Source: Phoronis ovalis (Eukaryota; Phoronida; Phoronidae). From it: 11,211 nt of DNA. Below the pieces are notes generated by a model. That model worked only from the letters and a program-made list of their open reading frames with translations. It had not been told where the DNA came from and made no database searches. The stretch is from NCBI GenBank assembly GCA_028565635.1, contig JAOXYB010055367.1, positions 1-11,211 on the forward strand. The letters run 5' to 3'. Position numbers and translations under genes: made by a program. Shown piece by piece: positions 1 through 7,465 of the stretch. The first letter of the stretch is position 1, and each line of letters begins with the position of its first letter.

Positions 1-96
1 AATATGCAGGTCAACTAAATAAATTGTTTTTTGCATCAAATACTCAATTCCAAATTTTAAAACTCATGTCCACATTTGCATGGAATGGCCCTATAC

Positions 97-262
97 CTTT
101 TCCTCTGCCATGCAGCTCTCCAGCTGTGACTTTAAATGAAAATAGAGAAGCATGAGCTGGGCCCTCAGTCCCTATGAACTCGTACACAGGATTGATGCCA
201 TGTTGTTCGCACTCCTCTTGTAAAGCCCTAATTGGCATTTTTGTTCCAGATAGGTTGGTCAT
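97..262 (-). CDS. Exon with N-terminal two-thirds of a dsRNA-binding domain
   Basis: This exon encodes about 55 residues of a double-stranded-RNA-binding domain. Helix 1 is PIRALQEECEQHG, strand 1 reads NPVYEFIGTEGPAH, strand 2 is LFSFKVTAGEL, and strand 3 begins HGRGKG. The EG-x-AH and F-x-F-x-VT pattern is closest, from memory of the family, to domain 1 of TARBP2, PRKRA and Loquacious, which are Dicer or PKR partner proteins. The lysine-rich second helix that grips the RNA groove is absent, so it must lie on the next exon beyond position 1. The acceptor is TTGTTCCTTTTCAG just upstream (263-276), giving a phase 0 start. The donor is AAAAG/GTATAG at 97/96, phase 1. The frame stays open upstream of the acceptor, but that extension is not domain-like. 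The domain call is secure; the subfamily is a guess, since ILF3-type domains look similar. Confidence 0.82.
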
Positions 263-336
263 CTGAAAAGGAACAATAACTTGTTGTTGTGCTTCATATA
301 TATTGTTTGTCAACTATTTAAGGATTTTAAGCAGAA

Positions 337-1226
337 CTAAATATCCAATGTACTATAAAAGCAAGATTTATCTATTAAAGAATCCAAAATGTTGTCAATC
401 TTAGGCAAGGGGTAAGCTGCTTTAATAGTTACGCGATTTAAGTTCCTATAATCACAGCAAAATCGTATAGAGCTGTCTTTCTTTCCTGCTAACACCACTA
501 GTGATGCCCACAGACTATTTCAAAGGAGAAATAATTCCTTGTGCCAGTTGCTCATTAAGCAATTCTTGAGCAAGTTTAAGCAAATGATTGGGTACCCTGC
601 AAGGTTTTTGTTTCGTTGGAGAAGAATCCCCGGTATCAATGGCATGCTTTACTACATCAGTTCTACCTAAATCAATAGGATTTCTTGAAAATATATCTTG
701 AAACTCAATCAACAGTTCTTTGAACTCTTCACATTCTTGTGAAGCCAATAATTTGGAGTAATTTAGGTATAGCTCATTCAAATGATCAGGGAGGAGTTTT
801 TCGCCCTCTACTAATTTATCCTGACTAATCTCACTTATGGGAGTCTGATGGATTATTTTGATCTGTATGTACAACATTAATGATTGGGTTTAACAGGGCT
901 ATATTAGTGTTTTGATATACGGTGATAGGTTCACTTGATAAATTAATCAGTCGTAGCGGAACTGTCTCATTGCCAGTATTAACCAATGTTCTACCTACTA
1001 ATATTGGAGTTCCTTTATTCTTAAATTTAGCTGATGACTCAACAATTCCTAATCTAGGGATATTCTGCCTTCTATGTAATTTTGCATTAAAGGTTATTTG
1101 AGCTAATGGATCCACCACAACATCTTCAAATGTTGTAACTGTACAGGAGATGTGTTGGGTAGATTTATTTCTATCTATTAATTCTATGGTTATTTTATCT
1201 GCTACTAGTGTTAAATCACGGAAATT
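337..1226 (-). mobile_element. Decayed Ty3/Gypsy pol fragment (protease-RT linker and start of RT)
   Basis: Three minus-strand reading frames, used one after another, carry the hallmark order of a Ty3/Gypsy pol. The first (about 831-1226) is the stretch after the protease, with GIVESSAKF and LVNTGNETVPLRL. The second (515-877) is the linker into reverse transcriptase, with EFQDIFSRNPIDLGRTD and KHAIDTGD, ending LAQGIISPLK and a stop. The third (about 337-523) begins the RT fingers and palm with IRFCCDYRNLN, AYPLPKID and FYSTLDI, then a stop at 337-339. There are at least two frame breaks, near 835-870 and near 517. No gag, protease active site, YxDD box, RNase H, integrase or LTR is present, so the copy is dead. 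Its upstream edge coincides with the left edge of the tandem cassette repeat at 1227. It sits in the intron before the dsRNA-binding exon, in the same orientation. Confidence 0.88.
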
Positions 1227-1286
1227 TAATAACATGCAATGTTAACCAATTATACGATCGTTCTAACAGTCATTTTTTGTTCTCAC

Positions 1287-1359
1287 CTTTGCCGGTGTTC
1301 TTGCATGGCAAGCTTCTTGTCCTGCAGCCGTTGGCTTTTATGATTCAATTCGTCCATGC
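1287..1359 (-). other. Exon-like cassette, copy 1
   Basis: This 73-base segment lies between the acceptor TTTTCCTTTCATAG and the donor CAAAG/GTGAGAAC on the minus strand. After two bases it opens with ATG and stays open to the donor, encoding a charged helix-like peptide starting MDELNHKSQRLQDKK. The phases (1 in, 2 out) do not fit the surrounding gene: read from exon 1860-2078 in phase 0, it stops after four codons. It could be an alternative or poison exon, an exon of another transcript, or a decayed duplicate. The clean splice signals are visible; use of the exon is inference. Confidence 0.4.
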
Positions 1360-1515
1360 CTATGAAAGGAAAAGTAACAATACAAGTACAGCTTGACGAA
1401 GAAAGCATTAATGAAAAAGAAATAAACTGGTTAAGTACTCTAAAGCAGATAAGAATAATAACATGCAATGTTTACCAATTATACGATCGTTCTAACAGTC
1501 GTTTTTTGTTCTCAC

Positions 1516-1586
1516 CTTTGTAATTTATCATTTTCTGACTAACTTTTCATTTGTATCTTCCCTTCTGGTGCGTAATCTGTCCATGT
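1516..1586 (-). pseudogene. Exon-like cassette, copy 2 (stops in all frames)
   Basis: This 71-base partner of the 1287-1359 cassette keeps the acceptor TTTTCCTTTTATAG and the same donor CAAAG/GTGAGAAC. From its ATG it reads MDRLRTRREDTNEK and stops after 18 codons. The other two frames also stop inside it. Only the opening MD-x-L resembles copy 1. Spliced into the neighbouring gene it would end translation, so it is either a poison exon or a dead duplicate. Confidence 0.4.
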
Positions 1587-1647
1587 CTATAAAAGGAAAA
1601 ATTAACAATACAAGTACAGCTTGACAAAGAAAGCATTAATAAAAAAG

Positions 1648-1859
1648 TATGCACAATCCTGGATTCAAGCCAGTGCACCTGTACAGGGGAATAACCTTCA
1701 AACATATTTAATTTTACTGGGTAGATGGAATATTCTATTCTACATAATGAAATTATGGCACTTGCCTCCTTAACAATACAGCATTACACTAAATATTCCA
1801 AATTGATTTTCCTTCTTTGATTGAAGACAACTCCCTAGGAGAGTAATAATCAGGATCAC
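1648..1859. other. Intron sequence without recognised content
   Basis: This stretch between the cassette repeat and the donor of exon 1860-2078 holds no open frame or repeat that I can support. The open frame of the exon runs on across the donor for a short way, ending near 1770. Confidence 0.6.
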
Positions 1860-2078
1860 CTTTCCCCAAGTATCTTCTTGGCAGTGCCCCTTTCCTTTTG
1901 ATTTGTTTTTGTCTAGAGCATGCAACTTCCTTGTTTTTTTTATTTTCTCGCACGGAAAAGTGGAGGTTTTTGCAAAAAAGTAGCCATCTTCCACAAGCTC
2001 TTCATCGCTCACCAGGTCGTCAGTCAGTCCAGTCAGTCTCGTTGTATCATCCATTACTGCCTGATGTTCCAGAAGGAG
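1860..2078 (-). CDS. Internal exon, acidic then lysine-rich segment
   Basis: This 219-base exon encodes 73 residues and is phase 0 at both ends. The acceptor is AAATTTTTTCAG ending at 2079, and the donor is GGAAAG/GTGATC at 1860/1859. It starts LLLEHQAVMDDTTRLTG, continues with an acidic stretch (DDLVSDEELVEDGYFF), then a basic stretch (EKIKKTRKLH and DKNKSKGKG) that could act as a nuclear signal or RNA contact. I do not recognise the family. Phase 0 on both sides lets it join exon 2413-2487 upstream and the dsRNA-binding exon 97-262 downstream without a frame change. The donor departs from the GTAAGT consensus. Part of the exon has a short CTGACTGACTG-like repetition, which could inflate coding appearance. 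An alternative is an initiating exon using the ATG at 2054. Confidence 0.6.
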
Positions 2079-2412
2079 CTGAAAAAATTTACTAACTTGT
2101 TAATACTATAATATAGATAGCAATCAGACTTGAACTCCTTTTTACTGAGTGTCTAAGAATGACTTTCTTAGTAAAAGTAAAGTTGCAGGAAGTCTCATAC
2201 ATGATTTTCTTTCCCTGTACATTTAACTGAACATACATGTTTAGTCCATATACCTTACCTAAGCAGAAGTCCTGAACAAAATATTACGCTAAAATTACTA
2301 TGACAAGCCACAACAATAAGCAGTCTCATTTTTTACAATAAATTGTTACCGTGACAGATATATTAAAATGTATATTGATAAAATGGCTATGAAGTTAAGG
2401 TATAATACTCAC
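2079..2412. other. Intron with a perfect 7-bp hairpin
   Basis: This intron lies between exons 2413-2487 and 1860-2078. It contains a perfect inverted repeat, CTAAGAA and TTCTTAG, at 2153-2171 with a five-base loop, inside a weaker outer pairing of TTTTACT with AGTAAAA. No coding sequence is supported. Confidence 0.55.
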
Positions 2413-2487
2413 TCTTCGCCTTCTTTGCTTTAATCGCTTGTCAATTCTCATACCATCTAACTTTCCAGCACTTTCTAGTACGCGGTG
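2413..2487 (-). CDS. Short internal exon ending in an arginine-rich tail
   Basis: This 75-base exon encodes 25 residues, phase 0 at both ends. It reads HRVLESAGKLDG, then MRIDKRLKQRRRR, so it ends in a strongly basic run that resembles a nuclear localisation signal. The donor CGAAGA/GTGAGT at 2413/2412 is good. The acceptor is the weak part: CTGCAAGGCAG ending at 2488 is preceded by an AT-rich stretch without a strong pyrimidine tract, and the coding frame remains open a few codons upstream. I chose this CAG because it gives phase 0, matching the donor of exon 2716-2830. The upstream bases AAAACTGCAAGGC resemble the start of exon 3933-3991 (AAAACGGCAAGGC), which may be coincidence. The function is unknown. 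Confidence 0.55.
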
Positions 2488-2715
2488 CTGCCTTGCAGTT
2501 TTGAAAATATTATGTAAAGATCCGGAAAATTAATACCAGCATACTTAACACTTCATGTTCATCGAATTATCTTTGGTTGCCAAATTACTTTATTATCACA
2601 CATTTGTGAATTTTTAATTTTTATCAACAAAATGAAAGTTGACATTTAACAGTTTCTCCAATCAGTTAAATAACTTTTTTAACTATTAACACAGACACAT
2701 ATATTCGATACTTAC
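2488..2715. other. Intron without recognised content
   Basis: This is AT-rich sequence between two exon candidates. I see no open frame or repeat worth naming. Confidence 0.55.
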
Positions 2716-2830
2716 TAGCAATATCTCTATCTGAAAATGAACATCTGATAATTCTCCTTGTACAGATAACTCATCCTTTAAAATGCTTATCACATGCTGT
2801 GCCACTGTTTGATTTTCTGGTTCCAGATAG
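2716..2830 (-). CDS. Internal exon encoding an amphipathic helical segment
   Basis: This 115-base exon has the best splice signals in the window: acceptor TTTTTTTACAG ending at 2831, and donor TTGCTA/GTAAGTAT at 2716/2715. It contributes one base to a split leucine codon and then 38 residues beginning YLEPENQTVAQHVISILKDE and ending DVHFQIEILL. The regular spacing of hydrophobic residues suggests helices, and nothing in it looks like a membrane segment. It begins needing one base, which matches the two-base overhang of exon 3933-3991, and it ends in phase 0, matching exon 2413-2487. I do not recognise a family. The inverted-repeat element begins about 50 bases upstream of its acceptor. Confidence 0.74.
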
Positions 2831-2881
2831 CTGTAAAAAAATGTTGACAGATTTTTAATTGTTTCTGTTCAGACACGTACC

Positions 2882-3352
2882 TAGTCCTGGTTCATGGCGT
2901 TCTGCACTAGCTCTAATAATCTGACTTGGGAGCTGTGCGAACAGTCATGGAAACATACACAGCCAATTACTGAAAAAGTGCCCAAACTTGGAAATCTATT
3001 TAATTCCTACCGAGTGAGTTCATAGATCAAGGTCCAGATACTCTCTCATTGCAACTCCTGCACTGGCACCCAGAGGGATGAGGTACTTGTCTAAAAACTG
3101 GGTTGGTGTGTGGGGCCCTGGGTAAAATGAGCTTACTGCATGGTGAAAACTGAATTCAAGAGTTTGAAATGGTGAAGGGAGTAGTTGAAGTTGGTTCATC
3201 AGAGAGTATCTGGACAGTGATGTATGAACTAATTTGGCAGAAATCTGGGCACTTTCACTGTAATTATAAGTTTTCATGACTGTTCGCACAGCTCAAATGT
3301 CAGATTATCATTTTCATTATCTATAAGTGCAGAACGTCTTGAACCAGGACTA
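2882..3352. repeat. Long imperfect inverted repeat (foldback element)
   Basis: The left arm, about 2882-3055, aligns with the reverse complement of the right arm, about 3195-3352, over most of its length with small gaps. The strongest anchors are TAGTCCTGGTTCA with GTTCTGCACT, ATAATCTGAC, GAGCTGTGCGAACAGTCATG, and CCAGATACTCTCT. The spacer is about 140 bases. Foldback or MITE-like elements are the usual source of such structures, but no clear target-site duplication is visible. One minus-strand frame crosses the spacer and inner arms (3020-3289) and ends MREYLDLDL before a stop. The plus strand of the opposite arm reads FIREYLDSDV before a stop, so the inner arms encode matching peptides on opposite strands. 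This could instead be an inverted gene-fragment duplication. Confidence 0.78.
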
Positions 3353-3502
3353 ACACATACCAAGTTAACGAATATAGTATGAGCTAGTTAACAAAATGGG
3401 GGTTAGATTATCAAGAGCTATAAGTGCAGAACGTCTTGAACCAGGACTAACACATACCAAGTTAACGAATACAACACGAGCTAGTCAACAAAATAGGGGT
3501 TA
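3321..3502. repeat. 85-bp direct tandem repeat at the right arm's outer end
   Basis: Segment 3321-3405 is repeated at 3418-3502, a 97-base offset. Both begin CTATAAGTGCAGAACGTCTT and end in a run of G followed by TTA. I count about six differences, all transitions, so the duplication is fairly recent. The unit includes the outer part of the inverted repeat's right arm, which means that arm end exists three times in the window. Confidence 0.88.
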
Positions 3503-3932
3503 TTTCATTAGCTTCGTCTGATTTTAATAATTTAGTATTCAAACATATTTAACTGATGAAATGTTTCATTGAGAAAAAAATGGATGGCGCATATTTATAA
3601 TTTAGCATAGCTATTTCATATCACATACAGTTTCTAAATGGATCGAATACATTAAGTTATATAACCAAATATGACCAGTTATGACAGCCCATATATCATG
3701 ATATATACAGTCTTAAAGAATTTAAACTGTGTTTATTGACATGAGATCACAAATATTATAATGAGGTAATCAGTTAAACACATTTGACAACCTTTGCCCT
3801 CAAACAATAACATATCTATTTGATTGTTGTGTGACAGATTCTGTGCATATTTAAAACGAAATTGTTGTGAAGGCAAGGAGCAGTAGAACTTTATGTGAAC
3901 AAGGGTACCGAAGATATATATTCAACACTTAC
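3503..3932. other. Intron with a 16-bp perfect palindrome
   Basis: This is AT-rich intron sequence. The only structure seen is the perfect palindrome ATATATCATGATATAT at 3691-3706. No coding exon is supported. Confidence 0.55.
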
Positions 3933-3991
3933 AGCAGATTAGTCTTGAATTGCGGCATACCTTCCACTTTACACAGCCGCCTTGCCGTTTT
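3933..3991 (-). CDS. Short basic internal exon
   Basis: This 59-base exon has the acceptor ATTTTTCTTGCAG ending at 3992 and the donor CTGCT/GTAAGT at 3933/3932, both close to consensus. It encodes 19 residues, KTARRLCKVEGMPQFKTNL, plus two bases of a leucine codon that the first base of exon 2716-2830 completes. It starts in phase 0, as the donor of exon 10481-10597 would require. An internal GTATGC after GTGGAAG is an alternative donor giving a 31-base exon. That form would not match the next exon's phase, so I prefer the longer one. The family is not recognised. Confidence 0.66.
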
Positions 3992-5010
3992 CTGCAAGAA
4001 AAATTAAATGCAAAATTACATAGCACATTCAGTTAATTACAAAATGTCCTAAAAAGTATTTAACTATATGAATGAAATGGAAACATGTAACAGAATATGC
4101 CTATAACAGCTAATAGACACAAATAACCATATTATGTATTTCCTCAACAATCATAACTCTTGTGCATATACGGCAGTTATGTATTTCAAAGATAATGCAG
4201 TTTCTGCATAACATGGTAGATATCAAGATCACATATCAAACAGTTTTTCCTTGCACTCTGTTTTTTATTGTCATGGAGATATTACTCACATGTTATCTGT
4301 ATTTTATGGAGTGTTTTGGCTTACAACATCAAGGCCGTAAAAAGAATGTGTTGCTAGTAGTTACCGAAATATTGCAAGATCTATTTGGAAAAAGCTCACC
4401 AAATAAATCATTTTTCATTAAAGTTTGGTTATCATTGCAAACAAATTACTTATACGTTATTAATAATTATAAGTATTAAAATTCAAAAGACCCTTCTCAT
4501 GTATGGCTGTTCTGTGCTGCCCCCCCCTCAATATAAATAAATCAAGCATACATTCAATATAAATTATAACAAATCTTCAGTACTATTTTTAGAATTTACT
4601 ATATAATACATGTACTCGAAAAATGTTCCTTCTGCTATTTCGTTTCGTGATTTTTTAAAGTGAGTTTCTTGTTTATTCACATCGATATATACATCTAGCC
4701 AGCTTTTTTATAGACTGATATTATGATGAAAGACGTAATTTTGAAACGAGCTCTACCGATATTACTTAAAAGTTTATTAAAATTTACATGTGACTTTGAT
4801 CCTTATAGCATGAATTTTCACCATAAGTTTCTTCAATAAATTCAAAAAAGATTTAAAAAAATTTGTCACAGCAAGTATATGAGAAATTAATATCAAAGAA
4901 GCTGAACATTTTATATACAGTGTATTAAATATATAGATTTGTTATTCAAAATTGAATAGATGCTTAATTAACATTTGCTCATGACTGTTTCACAGATTTA
5001 ATATTAACAT
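3992..5010. other. Intron stretch with no supported gene
   Basis: About 1 kb of very AT-rich sequence. A plus-strand open frame of 105 codons (4162-4479) has hydrophobic patches but no splice context, motif or composition shift, so I do not call it. A run of eight C residues lies at 4520-4527. Confidence 0.6.
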
Positions 5011-5017
5011 TATCCTG

Positions 5018-5150
5018 ATTGGCTTACCATGCTGTCCTCGATGTACATACAATGGGACATTGCATTCTGATTGGTTGATTAGTTGCTTGATACGTCAGCA
5101 ACTAATATTTGTCATAGTGTTTGATAAGTTTGCTTTTTAGTACATAAAAG
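5018..5150 (+). promoter_or_regulatory. Promoter-like cluster: two inverted CCAAT boxes, CRE-like site, TATA-like box
   Basis: Reading along the plus strand there is ATTGG (an inverted CCAAT box) at 5018-5022 and again at 5070-5074, a CRE-like TACGTCA at 5091-5097, and a TATA-like TACATAAAAG at 5141-5150. The order and spacing fit a vertebrate- or invertebrate-type polymerase II core promoter and recall histone gene promoters. Transcription would start near 5170-5180. No long open frame follows, only a 7-bp hairpin (ATCTCCT, AGGAGAT) at 5260-5277. Each motif is short enough to arise by chance; the case rests on the combination. Confidence 0.35.
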
Positions 5151-5398
5151 GGATGTTTCCATCAATGGTGGTGCATTGTGATTTTTGTTTAATCTGAGTG
5201 GGTTAGGTAGTTTAAGTCATCCAGACTGGTTGGCAATACATCAGTAATTTCTTTGATTGATCTCCTTAATAGGAGATGGGGGTTGTTCCTTGCTACAGAG
5301 TTGGTTATGGTTTAAGTTTCTTGTTTATTTATTAGATATCACAGTACAATAGAGTTACAATACTTATAACGGAAAATATAAAGCTTTTAAATTGATTA

Positions 5399-5434
5399 GC
5401 CCTTCTTGGAGGGAGTGTAGTCCTAAAAAGGACT
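5399..5434 (-). terminator. Histone mRNA 3'-end-like stem-loop with downstream purine element (copy 1)
   Basis: On the minus strand AGTCCT-TTTT-AGGACT (5434-5419) forms a perfect six-base-pair stem with a four-base U-rich loop, the exact geometry of the metazoan replication-dependent histone stem-loop. It is followed by ACAC, then after a pyrimidine spacer CAAGAAGGGC (5408-5399), which resembles the CAAGAAAGA element that pairs with U7 snRNA in sea urchin histone genes. It departs from the canonical element in beginning AG rather than GG. No histone gene is upstream. A 40-codon open frame ending YHPLED stops 14 bases before the stem. A transposon hairpin is the main alternative. Confidence 0.42.
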
Positions 5435-5870
5435 GTTGTTTTTACCTTTCAGTCCTCAAGGGGATGATAAGTATGAATTAGTGGTCCTGAAACACGCTGT
5501 TTGGTTTTACTGCTGAGGTTCGGCTGGTGGAGCTTTGTTATTTGCTCTTTTGTACATTTTCTTCTCTAACGTATTGGTTTTAGCCAATCAAAGAGCTGGG
5601 ATGTCGATACTATTAGCCAATCAAATGACTGTTTTAAGTTTTTGGTTTCGAGATTGTTTAGTGCGTTTGCATCTAGGATACCCTAGATTTGATTTCTCAG
5701 TTATTTTGTTTATATTATACCTGTTGCCAGTATTTTTTTCCTTCCTTTTTTAATGGATTAAAAACTTTTTAACAGTAGCAATTGTTGGTGTCTTTTTTTT
5801 GTTTGATGTTATTGGTTTGTTATTTGTTTTAAAGTTGTTTGTGGATGAGATAAAGTAGTTGTTGCTATTA
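5435..5870. other. Non-coding stretch with a CCAAT cluster
   Basis: CCAAT occurs on the plus strand at 5584-5588 and 5617-5621 and on the minus strand at 5577-5573, three within 49 bases. On the minus strand a TATA-like TACAAAAG (5554-5547) follows, about 115 bases before the 5419-5434 stem-loop. A 72-codon plus-strand frame (5535-5753) is hydrophobic and T-rich and is not supported as a gene. Confidence 0.35.
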
Positions 5871-5871
5871 T

Positions 5872-6228
5872 TTATTTCAAACCACTTCTGCATATAGGGG
5901 CAGGAGAGTGGAGTTTTATAATGGCACTGTTTAGGCCATGTAGATTTGTATGGTTCCGTGTATTCACAAGTTTATTTATGAATTCCTTCGGCCCTGCCAC
6001 AGGATAATTGTTGAATTTAGTAGACATTAAGATGTCCTCTCTCTTTCGCTTCATGGGTAGCATCATTTGCCTTTGAGCAACGGTACTAGAATCTACCGTG
6101 TCCATTCCATATTCCAAAACACTATGTGTTGCTTTGATATGCGGTAATTTAATCTTAATCTTCCATTTATTTGTCATGTTGAGTGGTGTAAGAACATACG
6201 GGTATGTCAGTGGCATCATTGCAAATTT
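5872..6228 (-). CDS. Candidate last exon of an unrecognised gene
   Basis: This 357-base open segment encodes 118 residues and a TAA stop. The acceptor TTCTTTACGTTTCAG ends at 6229 and gives a phase 0 start at KFAMMPLTYPYVLTPLNM. The middle contains a basic stretch, MKRKRED, and the end reads PICRSGLK. AATAAA overlaps the stop codon (5876-5871), which would suit a very short 3' untranslated region, although the usual distance to cleavage is then only implied. No domain is recognised. The exon's start region is duplicated at 6700-6746, where the acceptor is lost. Possible upstream partners are the segment ending at 8036 with a weak GTTAGA donor, and the GTAAGT donor at 7395; neither is proven. 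It could be a transposon-derived frame. Confidence 0.42.
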   Translation of the reverse strand, partial: KFAMMPLTYPYVLTPLNMTNKWKIKIKLPHIKATHSVLEYGMDTVDSSTVAQRQMMLPMKRKREDILMSTKFNNYPVAGPKEFINKLVNTRNHTNLHGLNSAIIKLHSPAPICRSGLK

Positions 6229-6937
6229 CTGAAACGTAAAGAAGTTTGTTAAATTCATGGCTGATTGCATATGTTCCTTTGAATTATTTTTGGTATATCT
6301 GCTGACGTGGATTCACTTCTGTCACTGTGGTGAATAGAACATGTATAACCATGGCCAACTGTGCCACCTGGCCTACCACCTTGATTAGCACACCTGATCT
6401 TCATCATTTTCAATCTAAAACTTAGGATAACACATTTAATAAATAAACAGTGCTGTAAGATTTTAGTTATTAACAGCAATAAAATAACTGTTGAACCTAG
6501 AACTTTAGGTCTCCCAAAAAAGACTTACACCACAGAGTATTTGGGTGATTTACAGCACTGTATATATAAAATGCATGATAATGGTAATCTTGTATTGTAT
6601 GAGTCTCAAATATATATACAATGTTAATCATTAATAGGGGCTGGTACTTGATTAGTACATAATTTTTTAGGTCACTATTTTTCATCTTCTTCCTCTTCTT
6701 AAGAACATACGGGAATGTTCATTGGGGGTGGAATTATCGCAAACTTTTGTGACATACAGAATTTTGTTAAATTCACGGCTGATTGCATATATTTCTTTGT
6801 AATTACTCTTATGTCAAGTTGTGTCACTGCTGTGAATGAAACGTGCATAACCTTGGCCAACCCTGCCGCCTGGCCTGTTTTTGAATAGGATAGTGTTAGT
6901 ACAAATGCAATACATTATTTATTATTTGGCATATTAT

Positions 6938-7226
6938 TGTAACGTCTCTGTTTGATGGTGGTCTACCACTAATTGTAAAGGAATAGTTGTGAGGCGTCGT
7001 CAATTGTAAGGTCAGTGTTGTCGGTAGGTAGTGTCGTGTAACTGGTTGTGTGGTAGATGGACAACGAGTTGTTGAAATATGAGCCTTTATTGACACGTCT
7101 ATTCGGTTGGCTGTCAGTTACAGGAGAGAGTGAGTATCCGAAGATCTCCAGTTTTTATCGCTCTCCTGAGCCTCATTTTGGGTGCAGACCGGACAAGGCC
7201 GAATCCGGAGGATGTAGGACATTACA
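6938..7226 (-). mobile_element. Solo LTR, 289 bp, with 4-bp target-site duplication
   Basis: On the minus strand the element starts TGTAATGTC and ends GACGTTACA, an imperfect inverted terminal repeat with the TG...CA ends of an LTR. It is flanked on both sides by the same four bases, TTAT on the plus strand (6934-6937 and 7227-7230). Inside, in minus-strand order, are a TATA-like GATAAAAA (7159-7152) and the polyadenylation signal AATAAA (7091-7086). An 8-bp perfect stem, CAGGAGAG at 7121-7128 with CTCTCCTG at 7161-7168, lies between them. No internal retroelement sequence adjoins it, so it is a solo LTR left by recombination. A Ty3/Gypsy origin is likely; whether it belongs to the pol fragment at 337-1226 cannot be told. 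Confidence 0.85.
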
Positions 7227-7394
7227 TTATTAAGACTAATGTAGTCCTTATCATAGGTCCAAATCATATATAAACTTTAATTATTCCGGGTTTCAAAATT
7301 AAAGTGTGCAAAATAGTCTACCCTTCAATTAAATAGAATAAGAATCGTAGAAACAATAAAAATGTTAGAAATCTGAAAATTTGAATGTACTTAC

Positions 7395-7465
7395 CTCAAC
7401 AGTATTGCCTTCTTCGCTTCTTGATATCGAATTGAAGTGTGCCGGACTTGAAGTGTGTCAGACCC
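7395..7465 (-). other. Exon-like segment with perfect donor, possible first exon
   Basis: The minus strand has the consensus donor CTGTTGAG/GTAAGTAC at 7395/7394. Upstream are a 16-base tandem repeat (7432-7447 and 7448-7463, 14 of 16 identical, starting TTGAAGTGTG), then an E2F-like TTTTCGCG and an E-box CACGTG. Two frames stay open through the segment but neither has a start codon, so a 5' untranslated first exon is the simplest reading. The upstream limit is arbitrary. It lies in the material inserted into duplication unit 2. Confidence 0.35.

Larger units (their letters stand above)
1227..1647. repeat. Tandem duplication (229-bp offset) with conserved ends and unrelated centres
   Basis: Copy 1 spans 1227-1419 and copy 2 spans 1456-1647. 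The left blocks, 1227-1291 and 1456-1520, differ at only 2 of 65 positions. The right blocks, about 1353-1419 and 1580-1647, differ at a handful of positions plus one gap. The centres, 1292-1352 and 1521-1579, cannot be aligned by eye although their lengths are similar (61 and 59 bases). On the minus strand both conserved ends are intron-like: an acceptor with a pyrimidine tract ending ATAG on one side, and the donor CAAAG/GTGAGAAC on the other. Each copy therefore looks like an exon cassette inside retained intron sequence. Confidence 0.88.

Noticed and set aside
1655-1690. tRNA or tRNA-derived SINE from a GGATTCAAGCC stretch
   Set aside because: There is no matching A-box and no cloverleaf; a single T-loop-like string is not enough.
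1898-2111. Two plus-strand frames over the acidic exon
   Set aside because: They are antisense shadows of exon 1860-2078, which has splice sites and phase agreement.
3020-3289. 89-codon minus-strand frame as a host exon
   Set aside because: It lies inside the inverted repeat, and exons 3933-3991 and 2716-2830 already join in phase without it, so it is treated as part of the element.
4162-4479. 105-codon plus-strand open frame with hydrophobic patches
   Set aside because: It is AT-rich with no recognisable motif, no splice signals and no composition change from its surroundings; length alone is weak evidence here.
337-7226. One full Gypsy element linking the pol fragment to the solo LTR
   Set aside because: They are almost 6 kb apart with host exons between, and the LTR has its own target-site duplication on both sides.
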